A stretch of 44,561 bases of DNA from NCBI RefSeq assembly GCF_001311925.1, contig NZ_BBCG01000029.1, positions 1-44,561 on the forward strand, given 5' to 3'. This document shows, piece after piece, positions 34,855-43,974 of the stretch. The first letter of the stretch is position 1. Every line of letters begins with the position of its first letter. This DNA comes from Cellulosilyticum ruminicola JCM 14822. GTDB lineage: Bacteria; Bacillota; Clostridia; Lachnospirales; Cellulosilyticaceae. A program made the translations under genes and the position numbers. Below the pieces are notes generated by a model. That model was not told the origin of the DNA, ran no database searches, and saw only the letters and a list, made by a program, of their open reading frames with translations.

Positions 34855-37356
34855 CTATTTTAAAGAAACATTTGTAACTTTAACATCTCCATCACCATTA
34901 CTTAATTGACAACCAAATGTATAACTTTCATCTTTTGCCAAATTTGCCTTCCATGCTGGATTTGTAACAGTATATGTATTTCCTTCCTTACTTACAAGTT
35001 CCACATTCCAAATAGATGTAATTGGACGATCTGTTGTAAAAGTACAAGTCCAACCATTTAAATCTTTTCCTGTTGTATTTGTAAGCGTAATATCTCCTAC
35101 AGCACCACTTCCCCAATCTGAGGTTACTTTCACACTTAAAGTTTCTCCTTGGCTTGGTTTTTGCTCCTCACTAGGATTTGGATTAACTACTTCACTACCG
35201 CTTCCTGATACTTCGCAATTTTCTAAAGTCCATATCTGATTTGAGGCTCCATTATATTGATACTGAATAACATTAGCCCCATCTGTTACGCCTCTTCCTT
35301 CTACATCCAATCCTCTTACATCTGTTGATGCTTTTGTTACAATACCATAAACATTAGCCTTATCAGTAGGCAATAATTTAAATTGTTGTGCATCCATTCC
35401 ATTTGGTGAATAAACTTGAATATTAGTCATATCTTCATCTTTTCCATATACTAAATCAAGTGCATAATCATGACCATTTTTTAATGTAAAGTAGCCATTA
35501 CCTACATTAGTTAAATACCATTTTTGACCTGTACTACCTGTGCCCGTGCCGATTTCTACATTAACACCATTTCCACCTTTATCCCCTGCTACTTGAAGAT
35601 ACTTTCCTGAACCTGTATTTTTAATATAATACCAACCATCTTTTAATGTGGCATAGTTTGTACTTGGTGTTACTACTACTGGTGGCTTTGTTTCTTCTTT
35701 TTCTGTATTTGCACCTTTTAATTCATCTGATACTCTAAAGTAATCAAAATCTACATAACCACCCGTTGTTTTGGTAGCATAATTAAAGAGTCCAAAACGA
35801 TATCCCATAAAGTGGTCTAATGTATATTCCATGCTTAAACTATTTCCAATTTTCTTCCAATTCTCACCATCTACACTATAATAGAAATTAGCACGATTAC
35901 CACCTTCAAAATTAAAATCAATTTTAAAATAAACCTTATTTGAATTTAAATTTACACTTTCTATTTCCTGTGGTATTGAATTATTTGAAGCATTTACCAT
36001 AACAATTTTCTTTACACCATTTTCCATCTTAATGCCTACATAACCATATTTATAAGAAAATGCTGCGAGACCTGCTACGTCTCCATTTTTCATATTACTT
36101 ACATCCACAGCTACTTTTCCTGAACATGTTGGTCCATATGTTCTTTGTGTCAAAGTATTTCTTGCACTTGTAAGTGAATTGGTAATACCACTTGTTTTAA
36201 GCCTTAAACAACCTGGTTTTTCTTTTAAAGACCAACTATTATTATCAGGATTATGGTTCCATTGCCATACAAGATCTAATCCTGATTTATATGTCTTTCC
36301 ACTATCTCCATTAAATTCATCTGATTTTACAATCACTTTTTCACTACTTATACTTGCTGGTTTATTCATTGTCTTTTGTACCCTGCCGTTAGTTCCCATC
36401 ATAGGCCAACCATTTACCCAATTTACCGGAACTAATATTGGGCAACGTCCAACTGGTCCATGATCTTGGAATAATAATCCATACCATTGGCCATCTTCAG
36501 TATCCACAATGCCACCTTGAGCGACACCGCCTACATTATCAAAATTATCTTGTAAAACAATTCTTGATTCCCAAGGGCCATTTAAAGATTTACTACGACT
36601 TACATATTGACTACGAGGTTTGCCACTTGGCCACGCAATATTAAACACATAATAATAGCCATTTACTTTAATAGCTTGTGTTCCCTCAAACAAACTATTT
36701 CCTACTAAATTTTTTCCACTAAATAATAAACCACTTGCTCCACCCATTTTAATACCTGTGGCATCTGAGTTTAATTCTATGTATCTAATATCTGAACTAC
36801 CATATAACATATACACTTTACCATTATCATCAAATAATAATGACATATCATGGTAGCAACCATTTATCTCAAATTTCGTCCATTCACCATTTTCAATGTC
36901 TTTTGTTTGATAAATATATGTCTTGCCAGTTGTATAAGACATGAAACTTATGTAATAAATTCCTTTATTATATTTTAAACTAGCTGCCCAAGAACCCTTT
37001 CCATACATGTTTTTACCATTTTGTAAATTAGTATCTTCTTTACTTGCTAAAGTATCATATACATAATTTACAACTTCCCAGTTAACAAGATCCTTAGATT
37101 TCATAATTGGACATCCTGGTGATAAATGCATTGTAGTACTTGCCATATAATACGTATCTCCTACACGAATGATACTATCATCAGGAACATCCGCATAAAT
37201 CACTGGATTTGTAAATGTACCATTTCCATTATCTGAAGATGCTGATGCCCACACTGTTTCACTTTCTACTCCCATTCCTATTGCAAGACAAATTCCTAAA
37301 CATCCTGTCTTAACGACACGCCATTTTTTTCCCCTTAACATTTTACTTAATTTCAC
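34855..37356 (-). CDS. secreted GH43 xylosidase/arabinofuranosidase with CBM13-like and CBM2 modules
   Basis: An 833-residue secreted enzyme. A signal sequence ends near ETVWA. The five-bladed GH43 domain follows, with the base Asp in NPVIYADVPDDS, the pKa-modulating Asp in CYHDMSLLFDD and the acid Glu in SLFEGTQAIKV. A beta-sandwich (about residues 320-545, SDEFNGDSGK onward) matches the C-terminal domain of GH43 xylosidases. Then come a ricin-type domain and a CBM2 nearly identical in layout to those of the GH30 enzyme. It probably trims xylo-oligosaccharides or arabinose side chains. The ORF is open to a TTG at 37383, but GTG at 37356 sits six bases after GGGGGAG and gives a better signal peptide. 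No clear cre site was seen upstream. Confidence 0.9.
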   Translation of the reverse strand: MKLSKMLRGKKWRVVKTGCLGICLAIGMGVESETVWASASSDNGNGTFTNPVIYADVPDDSIIRVGDTYYMASTTMHLSPGCPIMKSKDLVNWEVVNYVYDTLASKEDTNLQNGKNMYGKGSWAASLKYNKGIYYISFMSYTTGKTYIYQTKDIENGEWTKFEINGCYHDMSLLFDDNGKVYMLYGSSDIRYIELNSDATGIKMGGASGLLFSGKNLVGNSLFEGTQAIKVNGYYYVFNIAWPSGKPRSQYVSRSKSLNGPWESRIVLQDNFDNVGGVAQGGIVDTEDGQWYGLLFQDHGPVGRCPILVPVNWVNGWPMMGTNGRVQKTMNKPASISSEKVIVKSDEFNGDSGKTYKSGLDLVWQWNHNPDNNSWSLKEKPGCLRLKTSGITNSLTSARNTLTQRTYGPTCSGKVAVDVSNMKNGDVAGLAAFSYKYGYVGIKMENGVKKIVMVNASNNSIPQEIESVNLNSNKVYFKIDFNFEGGNRANFYYSVDGENWKKIGNSLSMEYTLDHFMGYRFGLFNYATKTTGGYVDFDYFRVSDELKGANTEKEETKPPVVVTPSTNYATLKDGWYYIKNTGSGKYLQVAGDKGGNGVNVEIGTGTGSTGQKWYLTNVGNGYFTLKNGHDYALDLVYGKDEDMTNIQVYSPNGMDAQQFKLLPTDKANVYGIVTKASTDVRGLDVEGRGVTDGANVIQYQYNGASNQIWTLENCEVSGSGSEVVNPNPSEEQKPSQGETLSVKVTSDWGSGAVGDITLTNTTGKDLNGWTCTFTTDRPITSIWNVELVSKEGNTYTVTNPAWKANLAKDESYTFGCQLSNGDGDVKVTNVSLK

Positions 37357-37610
37357 ATTCTTCTCCCCCTTCTTAAGTGCCAAACTACTTTAACTTTTAT
37401 TAAAAATACTATACACCATCTTATTTTTTATAAATATAAAACGTATAAGATGAATAATTATTATGTATTTCTTGTATTAGTTTAGCATACTTAATTTTAT
37501 CATCTATACAATTTTAACAGTTTTTTATAAAAAAATATTCTTTATTTGTAATCTTATTTTTTGTAAAAATACTATAAAAATTACTAATACTATCATATAA
37601 AACAAGTACA

Positions 37611-37642
37611 AAAAATGATACCTAAAATAATTTAGATATCAC
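37611..37642 (-). terminator. intrinsic terminator of the XRE regulator gene
   Basis: On the minus strand TGATATCTAAA pairs with TTTAGGTATCA around a 4-nt loop (one mismatch), followed by TTTTTT. An outer AAGTACAA / TTGTACTT pair (37604, 37647) overlaps the stop codon. Confidence 0.88.
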
Positions 37643-37653
37643 CCTCTTGTACT

Positions 37654-38246
37654 TTACTTTATTCTAATGTCTTGTTTCCAAAATCCATCATTATTACAAT
37701 AAAAATAAAGTGTCCCTCTTTGCATTTTAGGAAATCTTACAGCAGGACTTTGTTCTGGATAAAGTTTGATAATTAGCACACGTTCACTGCAAACATAAGC
37801 TGCAAATGAAATATAATGTGCTTTTGTCATATCATGATCAAATGTAACATAATAATCATCCTCTATTTCCTCTATTTCTAATGCATGTGCTTCATCTACT
37901 TTTTGTGCTTCAAGTGGTATAAGCTTTCTGCCACAACATGAAATTTCACCTTCACCTGTGCTATTAATAATATTGCCACAGTTAGGGCATACATAAAATT
38001 TAATTCTTCTCATATTTCCTCCATCTACTTCATTAGGCTTTAAATCTCCTAGTAATATCTTTTCTACATTTACGCCTAATACATTTGAAAGTTCACTAAG
38101 CAGAGATACATCTGGACATCCTAGTCCACGCTCCCATTTCGAAATGTTTTATCACTAATTCCCATTGCATCTGCCACTTGTTTTTGTGTCATATTCTTTT
38201 CTTTGCGTAAACTATAAATTAATTTACCTACCTTTATGCAATCCAT
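37654..38246 (-). pseudogene. XRE family regulator with C-terminal zinc-ribbon/desulfoferrodoxin-like domain, frameshifted
   Basis: ATG at 38246 (after GGGAGGGAAACTAAG) opens a helix-turn-helix: MDCIKVGKLIYSLRKEKNMT, then QKQVADAMGISDKT. The frame breaks near 38145, where one A is missing; restoring it gives SDKTISKWERGLGCPDVSLL. The HTH then runs into NVEKILLGDLKPNEVDGGNM and the domain starting at 38013, FYVCPNCGNIINSTGEGEIS, with CxxC...CC metal ligands and a beta-rich tail. Total about 197 residues, the usual length of this clostridial regulator family. It sits divergently from nothing and directly upstream (in transcription) of the GH43 gene, but its target is unknown. Confidence 0.88.
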
Positions 38247-38440
38247 CTTAGTTTCCCTCCCTTATATGTAGCATAACTTGTAAATACCATTTATACAATA
38301 AACGCTCCGTAGAGTTTATATGATTAAAGTTCCTGCTATAGTTACAGCAATACTTAATTTATCAATTAAATACTATTTCTAAATTATACTATACTTACTA
38401 TTCTCCTTAAAACTTAAATATATTTATATCTCATAAAATT

Positions 38441-38470
38441 AAAAAAGTGCCGCAAGACTTTGCGGCACTT
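38441..38470 (-). terminator. intrinsic terminator of second BMP lipoprotein gene
   Basis: AAGTGCCGCAA pairs with TTGCGGCACTT around a 4-nt loop, and on the minus strand TTTTTT follows. It lies 16 bp after the stop at 38486. Confidence 0.95.
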
Positions 38471-38485
38471 TCATTAATCTATCTA

Positions 38486-39577
38486 TTATGCAATTAAACC
38501 TTCACCAGTTGCTGAAATTTTAATTTCACCATTTTGAACTTTTTCATATACTGTATTGATTGCATTAATTGTTTCTTCACTTAAGTTAGGATTTTCGCTT
38601 GGAAGACCTACACCATTATTTGCTAAACCATATTCTAATGTTTGTCCACCTGGGAAGTTTCCTTCAACATCAAGTTTGATGGTATCATATACAGCTACAC
38701 CTACATTTTTAAGTGCAGATGTAAGAACTACTGAGTTTTGGCCTTCATAAATACCATCATTATATTGGTCAGCATCTACACCAATTACCCATACTTTTTG
38801 TCCTGCTGCTGCTCTTTCTCTAGCTTCTTTAATTACACCAGCACCAACGCCACCTGCTGCGCTAAAGATTACATCTACACCTCTGTCATACATTTGAGCA
38901 GCAAGTTGTTGTCCTGCAGCTGAATCTGTAAATGTTCCTTGATAAATAAAGTTTTTATCTTCTACTTTAATATTTGTTCCTAAATTTTCATTAGCGTATG
39001 CAATACCTTGTTGATATCCCCAGTTAAAGCTTTGAATAACATCACTTTCCATACCGCCGATGAAACCAGCATTTGCTTCTTTTAATTGAACTGCTGCTGC
39101 AACCCCTGCAAGGAATCCAGCTTCTTGTCCCTTGAATACAACTGCAACTGAATTATCAGCTACTTTTACATCACCTGATGCTGAATAAATAGTTGAGTCT
39201 GTAATAACAAATTTAGCATTTGGATATTTTGTTTGTGCTTCATACATTGGTGTTGCAAATTTATATCCAGATCCAACGATGAAATTAAATCCACCATCAT
39301 AAAGGTTTCCGAGCTCTTTCATTAATTCTGGCTCTGTTGTACCAGTTGGTTTTAAGTATTTAGATTTAACACCAAAATCTTTCCCAGCTTTTTGGATTCC
39401 TTCCCATGTTAATTGGTTAAATGATCTATCATCAATTGAACCCATATCTGTTACCATACCAATTTTTACGTTAGATGTAGCGCCACTAGCATTTTCCGAA
39501 CCTGCACTGCCACATCCTGTAAGGGCTGTTACTGCTACTAATGTTGCTGCTAATACTTTAGTTAGTTTCTTTTTCAT
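38486..39577 (-). CDS. BMP family (PnrA-like) nucleoside-binding lipoprotein under guanine riboswitch
   Basis: A 363-residue substrate-binding lipoprotein with lipobox LTGC (Cys at residue 22) and the family signature KIGMVTDMGSIDDRSFNQLT. It is a close paralogue of the protein at 7155-8243. Purine nucleosides are the expected ligand, strongly supported by a guanine-class purine riboswitch in the leader. The importer ATPase and permeases are not in the window. The gene has its own terminator. The start follows TAGGAGATAAGCAC. Confidence 0.94.
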   Translation of the reverse strand: MKKKLTKVLAATLVAVTALTGCGSAGSENASGATSNVKIGMVTDMGSIDDRSFNQLTWEGIQKAGKDFGVKSKYLKPTGTTEPELMKELGNLYDGGFNFIVGSGYKFATPMYEAQTKYPNAKFVITDSTIYSASGDVKVADNSVAVVFKGQEAGFLAGVAAAVQLKEANAGFIGGMESDVIQSFNWGYQQGIAYANENLGTNIKVEDKNFIYQGTFTDSAAGQQLAAQMYDRGVDVIFSAAGGVGAGVIKEARERAAAGQKVWVIGVDADQYNDGIYEGQNSVVLTSALKNVGVAVYDTIKLDVEGNFPGGQTLEYGLANNGVGLPSENPNLSEETINAINTVYEKVQNGEIKISATGEGLIA

Positions 39578-39691
39578 GTGCTTATCTCCTATGTCGTCTC
39601 TGATGTCTTTAGAATATTTTCCTGCGTCATATAAGTTGCACCGTATCTCAATAGAAATAGTTTAAATACCTGCATTGGTACTGCCAAATCT

Positions 39692-39758
39692 ATCGTAGTC
39701 AAATCATTTAAGGTGATTTGGTAGAAACTGTTGAACCATATTTTCAACGTTATACGAT
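39692..39758 (-). ncRNA. purine riboswitch aptamer, guanine class
   Basis: On the minus strand: P1 ATCGTA / TACGAT, J1/2 TAAC, P2 GTTGAA / TTCAAC with loop AATATGG, J2/3 AGTTTCTACC, P3 AAATCA / TGATTT with loop CCTTAAA, and J3/1 GAC. All conserved core elements are present. The specificity position before the 3' P1 strand is C (GAC-TACGAT), the guanine/hypoxanthine class. It controls the lipoprotein gene starting at 39577. No T-tract hairpin follows, so the expression platform is unclear. Confidence 0.96.
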
Positions 39759-39980
39759 GTGCTTATTAATGTATTAATTATATTAATGGAAAGTAGACCT
39801 TTTGTCTATACTAAATTTAATGTTCTAATTTTAAATTTAAATATTTATTTTAAAATCTTCTAATTAATCACCTATGTTTACACCTGACAAATACTTTAAT
39901 ATCTCGGTCTTGCGCACCCTACTTTATTTACAGATTATATTCTTTATATAGGTTTTGCAGTTATTTGAAATATTATAATA

Positions 39981-40022
39981 AAAAAGTACTTTTACAATAT
40001 AAAATCTGTAAAAGTACTTTTT
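39981..40022 (-). terminator. intrinsic terminator of third MATE gene
   Basis: Perfect 16-bp stem AAAAAGTACTTTTACA / TGTAAAAGTACTTTTT around a 10-nt loop, with T residues following on the minus strand. It ends next to the stop codon at 40024. Confidence 0.93.
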
Positions 40023-40023
40023 A

Positions 40024-41409
40024 TTATATGATACTATGTTCCGCCCATTTCCCACTTAAAAATCTAAGTGTAAATAAGATGCCTCTTATAGTCCAATCAG
40101 CAAACATGCCAATCCATACTGCAATTGGCCCAAAGCCCCAAACTTTACAGAGGTAAACGCATAGTGCTACCCTACAAAACCACATCGTTAAACTAGATAA
40201 AATCATAGAAAATTTCACATCTCCTGCTGCACGCATACCGTAAGCTGGAATAAATGATAATGCCCATGAAATTGGCTTCGTTATTGTAATGAAAACTACC
40301 ATTTCAAAGCACATTCTAGCACTCTGTGCTTCCATTCTAGCAAGTGCTGTAACCGGCTTTGTAATAATTAATACAACTAAACAAGATATGATAATTGCAA
40401 CTTCTGCATATCCTGTTAATTTTACTATGTAATATTTGGCTTCTTCTTTACGCCCTGCACCCATACATTGTCCTACAACTGTCATTAAACCTATACCTAT
40501 ACTTGCAGCTGCAATTCCATTTACATTTTCTAAAATATTGGTCATAGCCTGTGCTGCAATAGCTATTGTTCCTAATTCTGACACTGTAGATTGAATCATT
40601 AACTTACCAAATTGAAACATACCATTTTCAATACCAGAAGGCACCCCTATGGCTAAAATCGTCGCAATAAGCGTAAAATCAGGCCTGATTTTAAAATAGT
40701 CTTTTATTACAATAGCCTGCTTCGGCTTACGTAAAAAATAAAAGATTATAATAGCATTAAAAGCTCTTGATAATAATGTAGATAACGCTGCCCCTGCTAC
40801 ACCCATTTTAAATACAAAGATTAAAATCATATTCCCTATTATATTTAAGATATTAGATAAAATAGAAACCTTCATAGGAAATTTAGAATTACCACTAGCT
40901 CTATAAAAAGCTGAGCCTGCATTAAATAACGCCATAAATGGATAAGAAACAACTGAAATCAAGAAATAGATCATAGAGTTATCCATTACATCTGCTTCTA
41001 TATTTCCAAAAATAATATGTAATAGTGGCTTCCTTGCTCCTATACCAATCAGCATCAAGCTAACTGAAATCACAAGCATCGCTAAAACCACTTGCCTTGC
41101 TGCCTTATTACATCTTTTCTCATCGCCTCTGCCTAAGCACTGCGAACATACAATAACTGCCCCTGCTGCCATGGCTGAAAACACTTGTAAAACTAATGCA
41201 TTGATAGAATCTACTAGTGATACTGCTGAAATGGCTGCGCTGCCTACCGAACTTACCATCATTGTATCCGCCATACCCATAAATGAATTTAAAAGCTGTT
41301 CAACCATAATAGGGATTAATAATACCCACAGTGCTTTATTGGTAAACAGTTTATTATTGATATCAATTTGTGAAGCATCATAAAGCTTATTTCTAATTGC
41401 TGCTAACAT
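40024..41409 (-). CDS. MATE family efflux transporter
   Basis: A 461-residue protein with twelve hydrophobic segments. Family marks: LWVLLIPIMVEQLLNSFMGM and ADTMMVSSVGSAAISAVSLV in the first half, and AIAAQAMTNILENVNGIAAA and GQCMGAGRKEEAKYY in the second. It belongs to a different MATE subfamily than the 2202-3548 protein. It exports cationic compounds by ion exchange; the substrate is unknown. Monocistronic, with its own terminator. The start follows GAAGGAACAAC. Confidence 0.9.
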   Translation of the reverse strand: MLAAIRNKLYDASQIDINNKLFTNKALWVLLIPIMVEQLLNSFMGMADTMMVSSVGSAAISAVSLVDSINALVLQVFSAMAAGAVIVCSQCLGRGDEKRCNKAARQVVLAMLVISVSLMLIGIGARKPLLHIIFGNIEADVMDNSMIYFLISVVSYPFMALFNAGSAFYRASGNSKFPMKVSILSNILNIIGNMILIFVFKMGVAGAALSTLLSRAFNAIIIFYFLRKPKQAIVIKDYFKIRPDFTLIATILAIGVPSGIENGMFQFGKLMIQSTVSELGTIAIAAQAMTNILENVNGIAAASIGIGLMTVVGQCMGAGRKEEAKYYIVKLTGYAEVAIIISCLVVLIITKPVTALARMEAQSARMCFEMVVFITITKPISWALSFIPAYGMRAAGDVKFSMILSSLTMWFCRVALCVYLCKVWGFGPIAVWIGMFADWTIRGILFTLRFLSGKWAEHSII

Positions 41410-41562
41410 GTTGTTCCTTCTTTCGCTAATTTTTATATTTATTAGTGTCCAATTGGACGACTCCTTAATATATTGTAGTAAAATTACTTTTAAGTGGGGC
41501 GCTGAGAGAATAAAATCTCAAAAATGTAATTATAACACAAAAAAATCACCAAAGTAACAATT

Positions 41563-41961
41563 ATGCACCATGCCGTAATACAAAATCTTACACTGAAGAT
41601 AAATCTAATAATCACTATGCTCATAAATCTAATTATGCAGAAAGCTGTCCTCGTAAAAAATATGATTCACCTTCAAAAACTTGGTGAACTCATTGTCCTT
41701 CTTGGTGGCAGACTTGATTTCAAAGCACGTAAACATGGCTGCGGTAAAAATTGGTCACCTAACTATGTTAAAGTACTTTACAATTATGATGAAATCATTA
41801 ATGCAAATATTGAAGGCGAACATACTACTATTAGACAATATGAAGAACACATCAAATGTATTAAAGACTGTTATATCACAGATATCTTAAAGCGTATTGT
41901 TAAAGATGAAAAATACCATATCCGTTTTTTAAAAGATTTATTAAAACATAAATGTAATTAA
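41563..41961 (+). pseudogene. fragment of a ferritin-like domain protein
   Basis: From about residue 35 the frame reads MIHLQKLGELIVLLGGRLDF, then WSPNYVKVLYNYDEIINANI, EGEHTTIRQYEEHIKCIKDC and DEKYHIRFLKDLL. This is the C-terminal two-thirds of a clostridial ferritin-like bundle, with E-x-x-H and D-E-x-x-H ligands in the last helices. The first helix pair is missing. The upstream 100 bases in another frame encode a hydrophilic stretch (CRNTKSYTEDKSNNHYAHKS, then NYAESCPRKKYDSP) like the N-terminal tail of such proteins. So an internal deletion has joined tail and bundle out of frame. There is no good ribosome site before 41563. Confidence 0.65.
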
Positions 41962-41983
41962 GTTTTACATTTATGTTTTAATA
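41942..41983 (+). terminator. stem-loop overlapping the end of the ferritin-like fragment
   Basis: AAAACATAAATGTAA pairs perfectly with TTACATTTATGTTTT around a short loop; the left arm contains the stop codon. A T/A-rich stretch follows. Confidence 0.75.
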
Positions 41984-42001
41984 AATTTGGCACACTCTAA
42001 A

Positions 42002-42047
42002 ATATCCCCTTTAATGAGCCTTCACTCATTGCAGAGGGATATTTTTT
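42002..42047. terminator. intrinsic terminator, probably bidirectional
   Basis: ATATCCC (42002-42008) pairs with GGGATAT (42036-42042), with inner AATGAG / CTCATT, followed by TTTTTT on the plus strand. On the minus strand it could also end the CapD-type gene, whose stop is at 42118. Confidence 0.85.
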
Positions 42048-42117
42048 ATACATAAATTTAATTTATTATAACACTTTAATTTTATGTTATCATCTTTATT
42101 TTCTATATTTCTTGCAC

Positions 42118-43974
42118 TTATTTACTTGCTGCAACTGTATCATATTCTAATTGCCTATAAGTTGGTACAATACTTTTTAATGCTTTTCGAACATCTTCTT
42201 TATTAACTATTACACTTTTTAATTCTTCTAAATAATTGCTTAATTGTTCAAAATCAATTTCTCCAGCTTTACCCACAAAAATCTTATCAGAACTTGTTTT
42301 GGTCAAACCTTCTTCTGCCATTAAAAGCTCTTCATAAAGTTTCTCTCCTGGTCTTAAACCAGTAAACTTAATCTTAATATCCTTATCAAGCTCAAGGCCT
42401 GAAAGTCTAATAAAGTTCTTAGCTAAATCTAAAATTTTAACTGGCTGCCCCATATCTAATACAAAGATCTCACCACCTGTTGCAAAAGAAGTAGCTTCTA
42501 AGATGAGTCTTACAGCTTCAGGAATTGTCATAAAGTAACGGATAATCTCTGGATGAGTAACTGTAATTGGTCCCCCTGCTGCAAGCTGTCTTTTAAACAA
42601 AGGAATAACACTGCCATTACTACCTAATACATTACCAAATCTTACAGCCACAAAGTCTGTGGTACTAGTTGTTTCATTAATAGATTGAATAATCATTTCA
42701 CATAAACGTTTTGTAGCCCCCATTACATTGGTTGGATTAACTGCTTTATCTGTTGAAACAAGTACAAACTTACTTACATTATGTGCCACTGCACACTGTG
42801 CTACATTAAAAGTACCAAAAACATTATTTTTAATTGCTTCTTCTGGATTATCTTCCATAAGTGGTACATGTTTATGAGCTGCTGCATGGAATACAATGTT
42901 AGGTTTATAAGTTTCAAACACTTCATCAATTCTCTTGCGATCTCTTACAGATGCAATCACTACACGTATAATATCTCTAGGAATACCATTTTGTAAAAGT
43001 TCCATTTGTAAATCATAAGCATTATTTTCGTAAATATCTAAGATTACAAGTAAACGTGGTTTAAAACTTACAATCTGACGGCATAATTCGCTGCCAATAC
43101 TTCCACCACCACCTGTTACTATAATCGTACGGCCTTTTAAGATTTGTCTTAACTTCTTATTGTTAAATTGAATTTCTTCCCTACCTAATAAATCTATTGG
43201 CTGTACATCTCTAATAATTGTACTAAACTGTTGAGGCTCATTTAAAAGTGCTTCTATTCCTGGGAAAATCTTAACTACTCGCCTAGTATTCTTACAAATT
43301 CTAATAATTTCATTTTTACGTGTATATGTGGCAGATGGAATAGCAATGATAATCTCATCAATCTCATATTCCTCTACAAGTTCTGCTACATCTTCTATTT
43401 TACCTCTAATTGGAATACCATTTAAAGTCAATCCTTGTTTTTCAAGATTATCATCTACACAAAGTACTATTCTTTCTTCTGTAATGCCTTTATTGACTTC
43501 AAAATCTTTTATAATAAATGTAGCAGCTTCACCTGCTCCCACTAACATAACACGTTTAGTAGCCTTTTCTCTACGTCTTATGCTATCTATCCTTTTATAA
43601 ACACGATAACTTGAGCGAATTCCTCCTAAAAAAGCAAGTAATACTAATGGATAAATAAGATAAATTGATATTGGAAACATCTTTTGGCCAATTATTCCTA
43701 AAAGTATAAACAAAGCATCTCCTATATAGCATGCTATTGCTAGTACACACATCTCTCTAAAACTAATATAGTGCCACAAATTCTTATATACCTTTAAGAT
43801 ATAAAATGTTCCAAATAAAATAATAGTTAGCCCTAATGCACTTTTCATATACAATGACTTATATTCCGCTGAAATACTCCCATTAAAACCCAAAAATAAT
43901 GTCACTATAAAAGCTACGTTAATCATTACTAAATCCATACCATACATTAGTTTCTTGTAAAAATGTCCTTTCAT
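42118..43974 (-). CDS. CapD/WbpM/PglF-type UDP-sugar 4,6-dehydratase, membrane-bound
   Basis: A 618-residue protein. Four N-terminal membrane helices (about residues 10-130) are followed by a CoA-binding-like Rossmann segment (VMLVGAGEAATFIIKDFE). Then comes the SDR-type catalytic domain with TGGGGSIGSELCRQI, AAAHKHVPLMEDNPEEAIKN, and FVLVSTDKAVNPTNVMGATK, where Met replaces the usual Tyr of Y-x-x-x-K, as in WbpM. It makes UDP-4-keto-6-deoxy sugars from UDP-GlcNAc for surface polysaccharide or protein glycan. The ORF is open to a TTG at 44037, but ATG at 43974 follows GGGAGGAAAGAG. No glycan cluster is visible in the window, though it may continue past the right edge. Confidence 0.92.
   Translation of the reverse strand: MKGHFYKKLMYGMDLVMINVAFIVTLFLGFNGSISAEYKSLYMKSALGLTIILFGTFYILKVYKNLWHYISFREMCVLAIACYIGDALFILLGIIGQKMFPISIYLIYPLVLLAFLGGIRSSYRVYKRIDSIRRREKATKRVMLVGAGEAATFIIKDFEVNKGITEERIVLCVDDNLEKQGLTLNGIPIRGKIEDVAELVEEYEIDEIIIAIPSATYTRKNEIIRICKNTRRVVKIFPGIEALLNEPQQFSTIIRDVQPIDLLGREEIQFNNKKLRQILKGRTIIVTGGGGSIGSELCRQIVSFKPRLLVILDIYENNAYDLQMELLQNGIPRDIIRVVIASVRDRKRIDEVFETYKPNIVFHAAAHKHVPLMEDNPEEAIKNNVFGTFNVAQCAVAHNVSKFVLVSTDKAVNPTNVMGATKRLCEMIIQSINETTSTTDFVAVRFGNVLGSNGSVIPLFKRQLAAGGPITVTHPEIIRYFMTIPEAVRLILEATSFATGGEIFVLDMGQPVKILDLAKNFIRLSGLELDKDIKIKFTGLRPGEKLYEELLMAEEGLTKTSSDKIFVGKAGEIDFEQLSNYLEELKSVIVNKEDVRKALKSIVPTYRQLEYDTVAASK

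Noticed and set aside
37357-37500. Catabolite-repression (cre) site upstream of the GH43 gene
   Set aside because: AAAACGTATAAG resembles half of a cre site, but the flanking TG and CA positions do not match.
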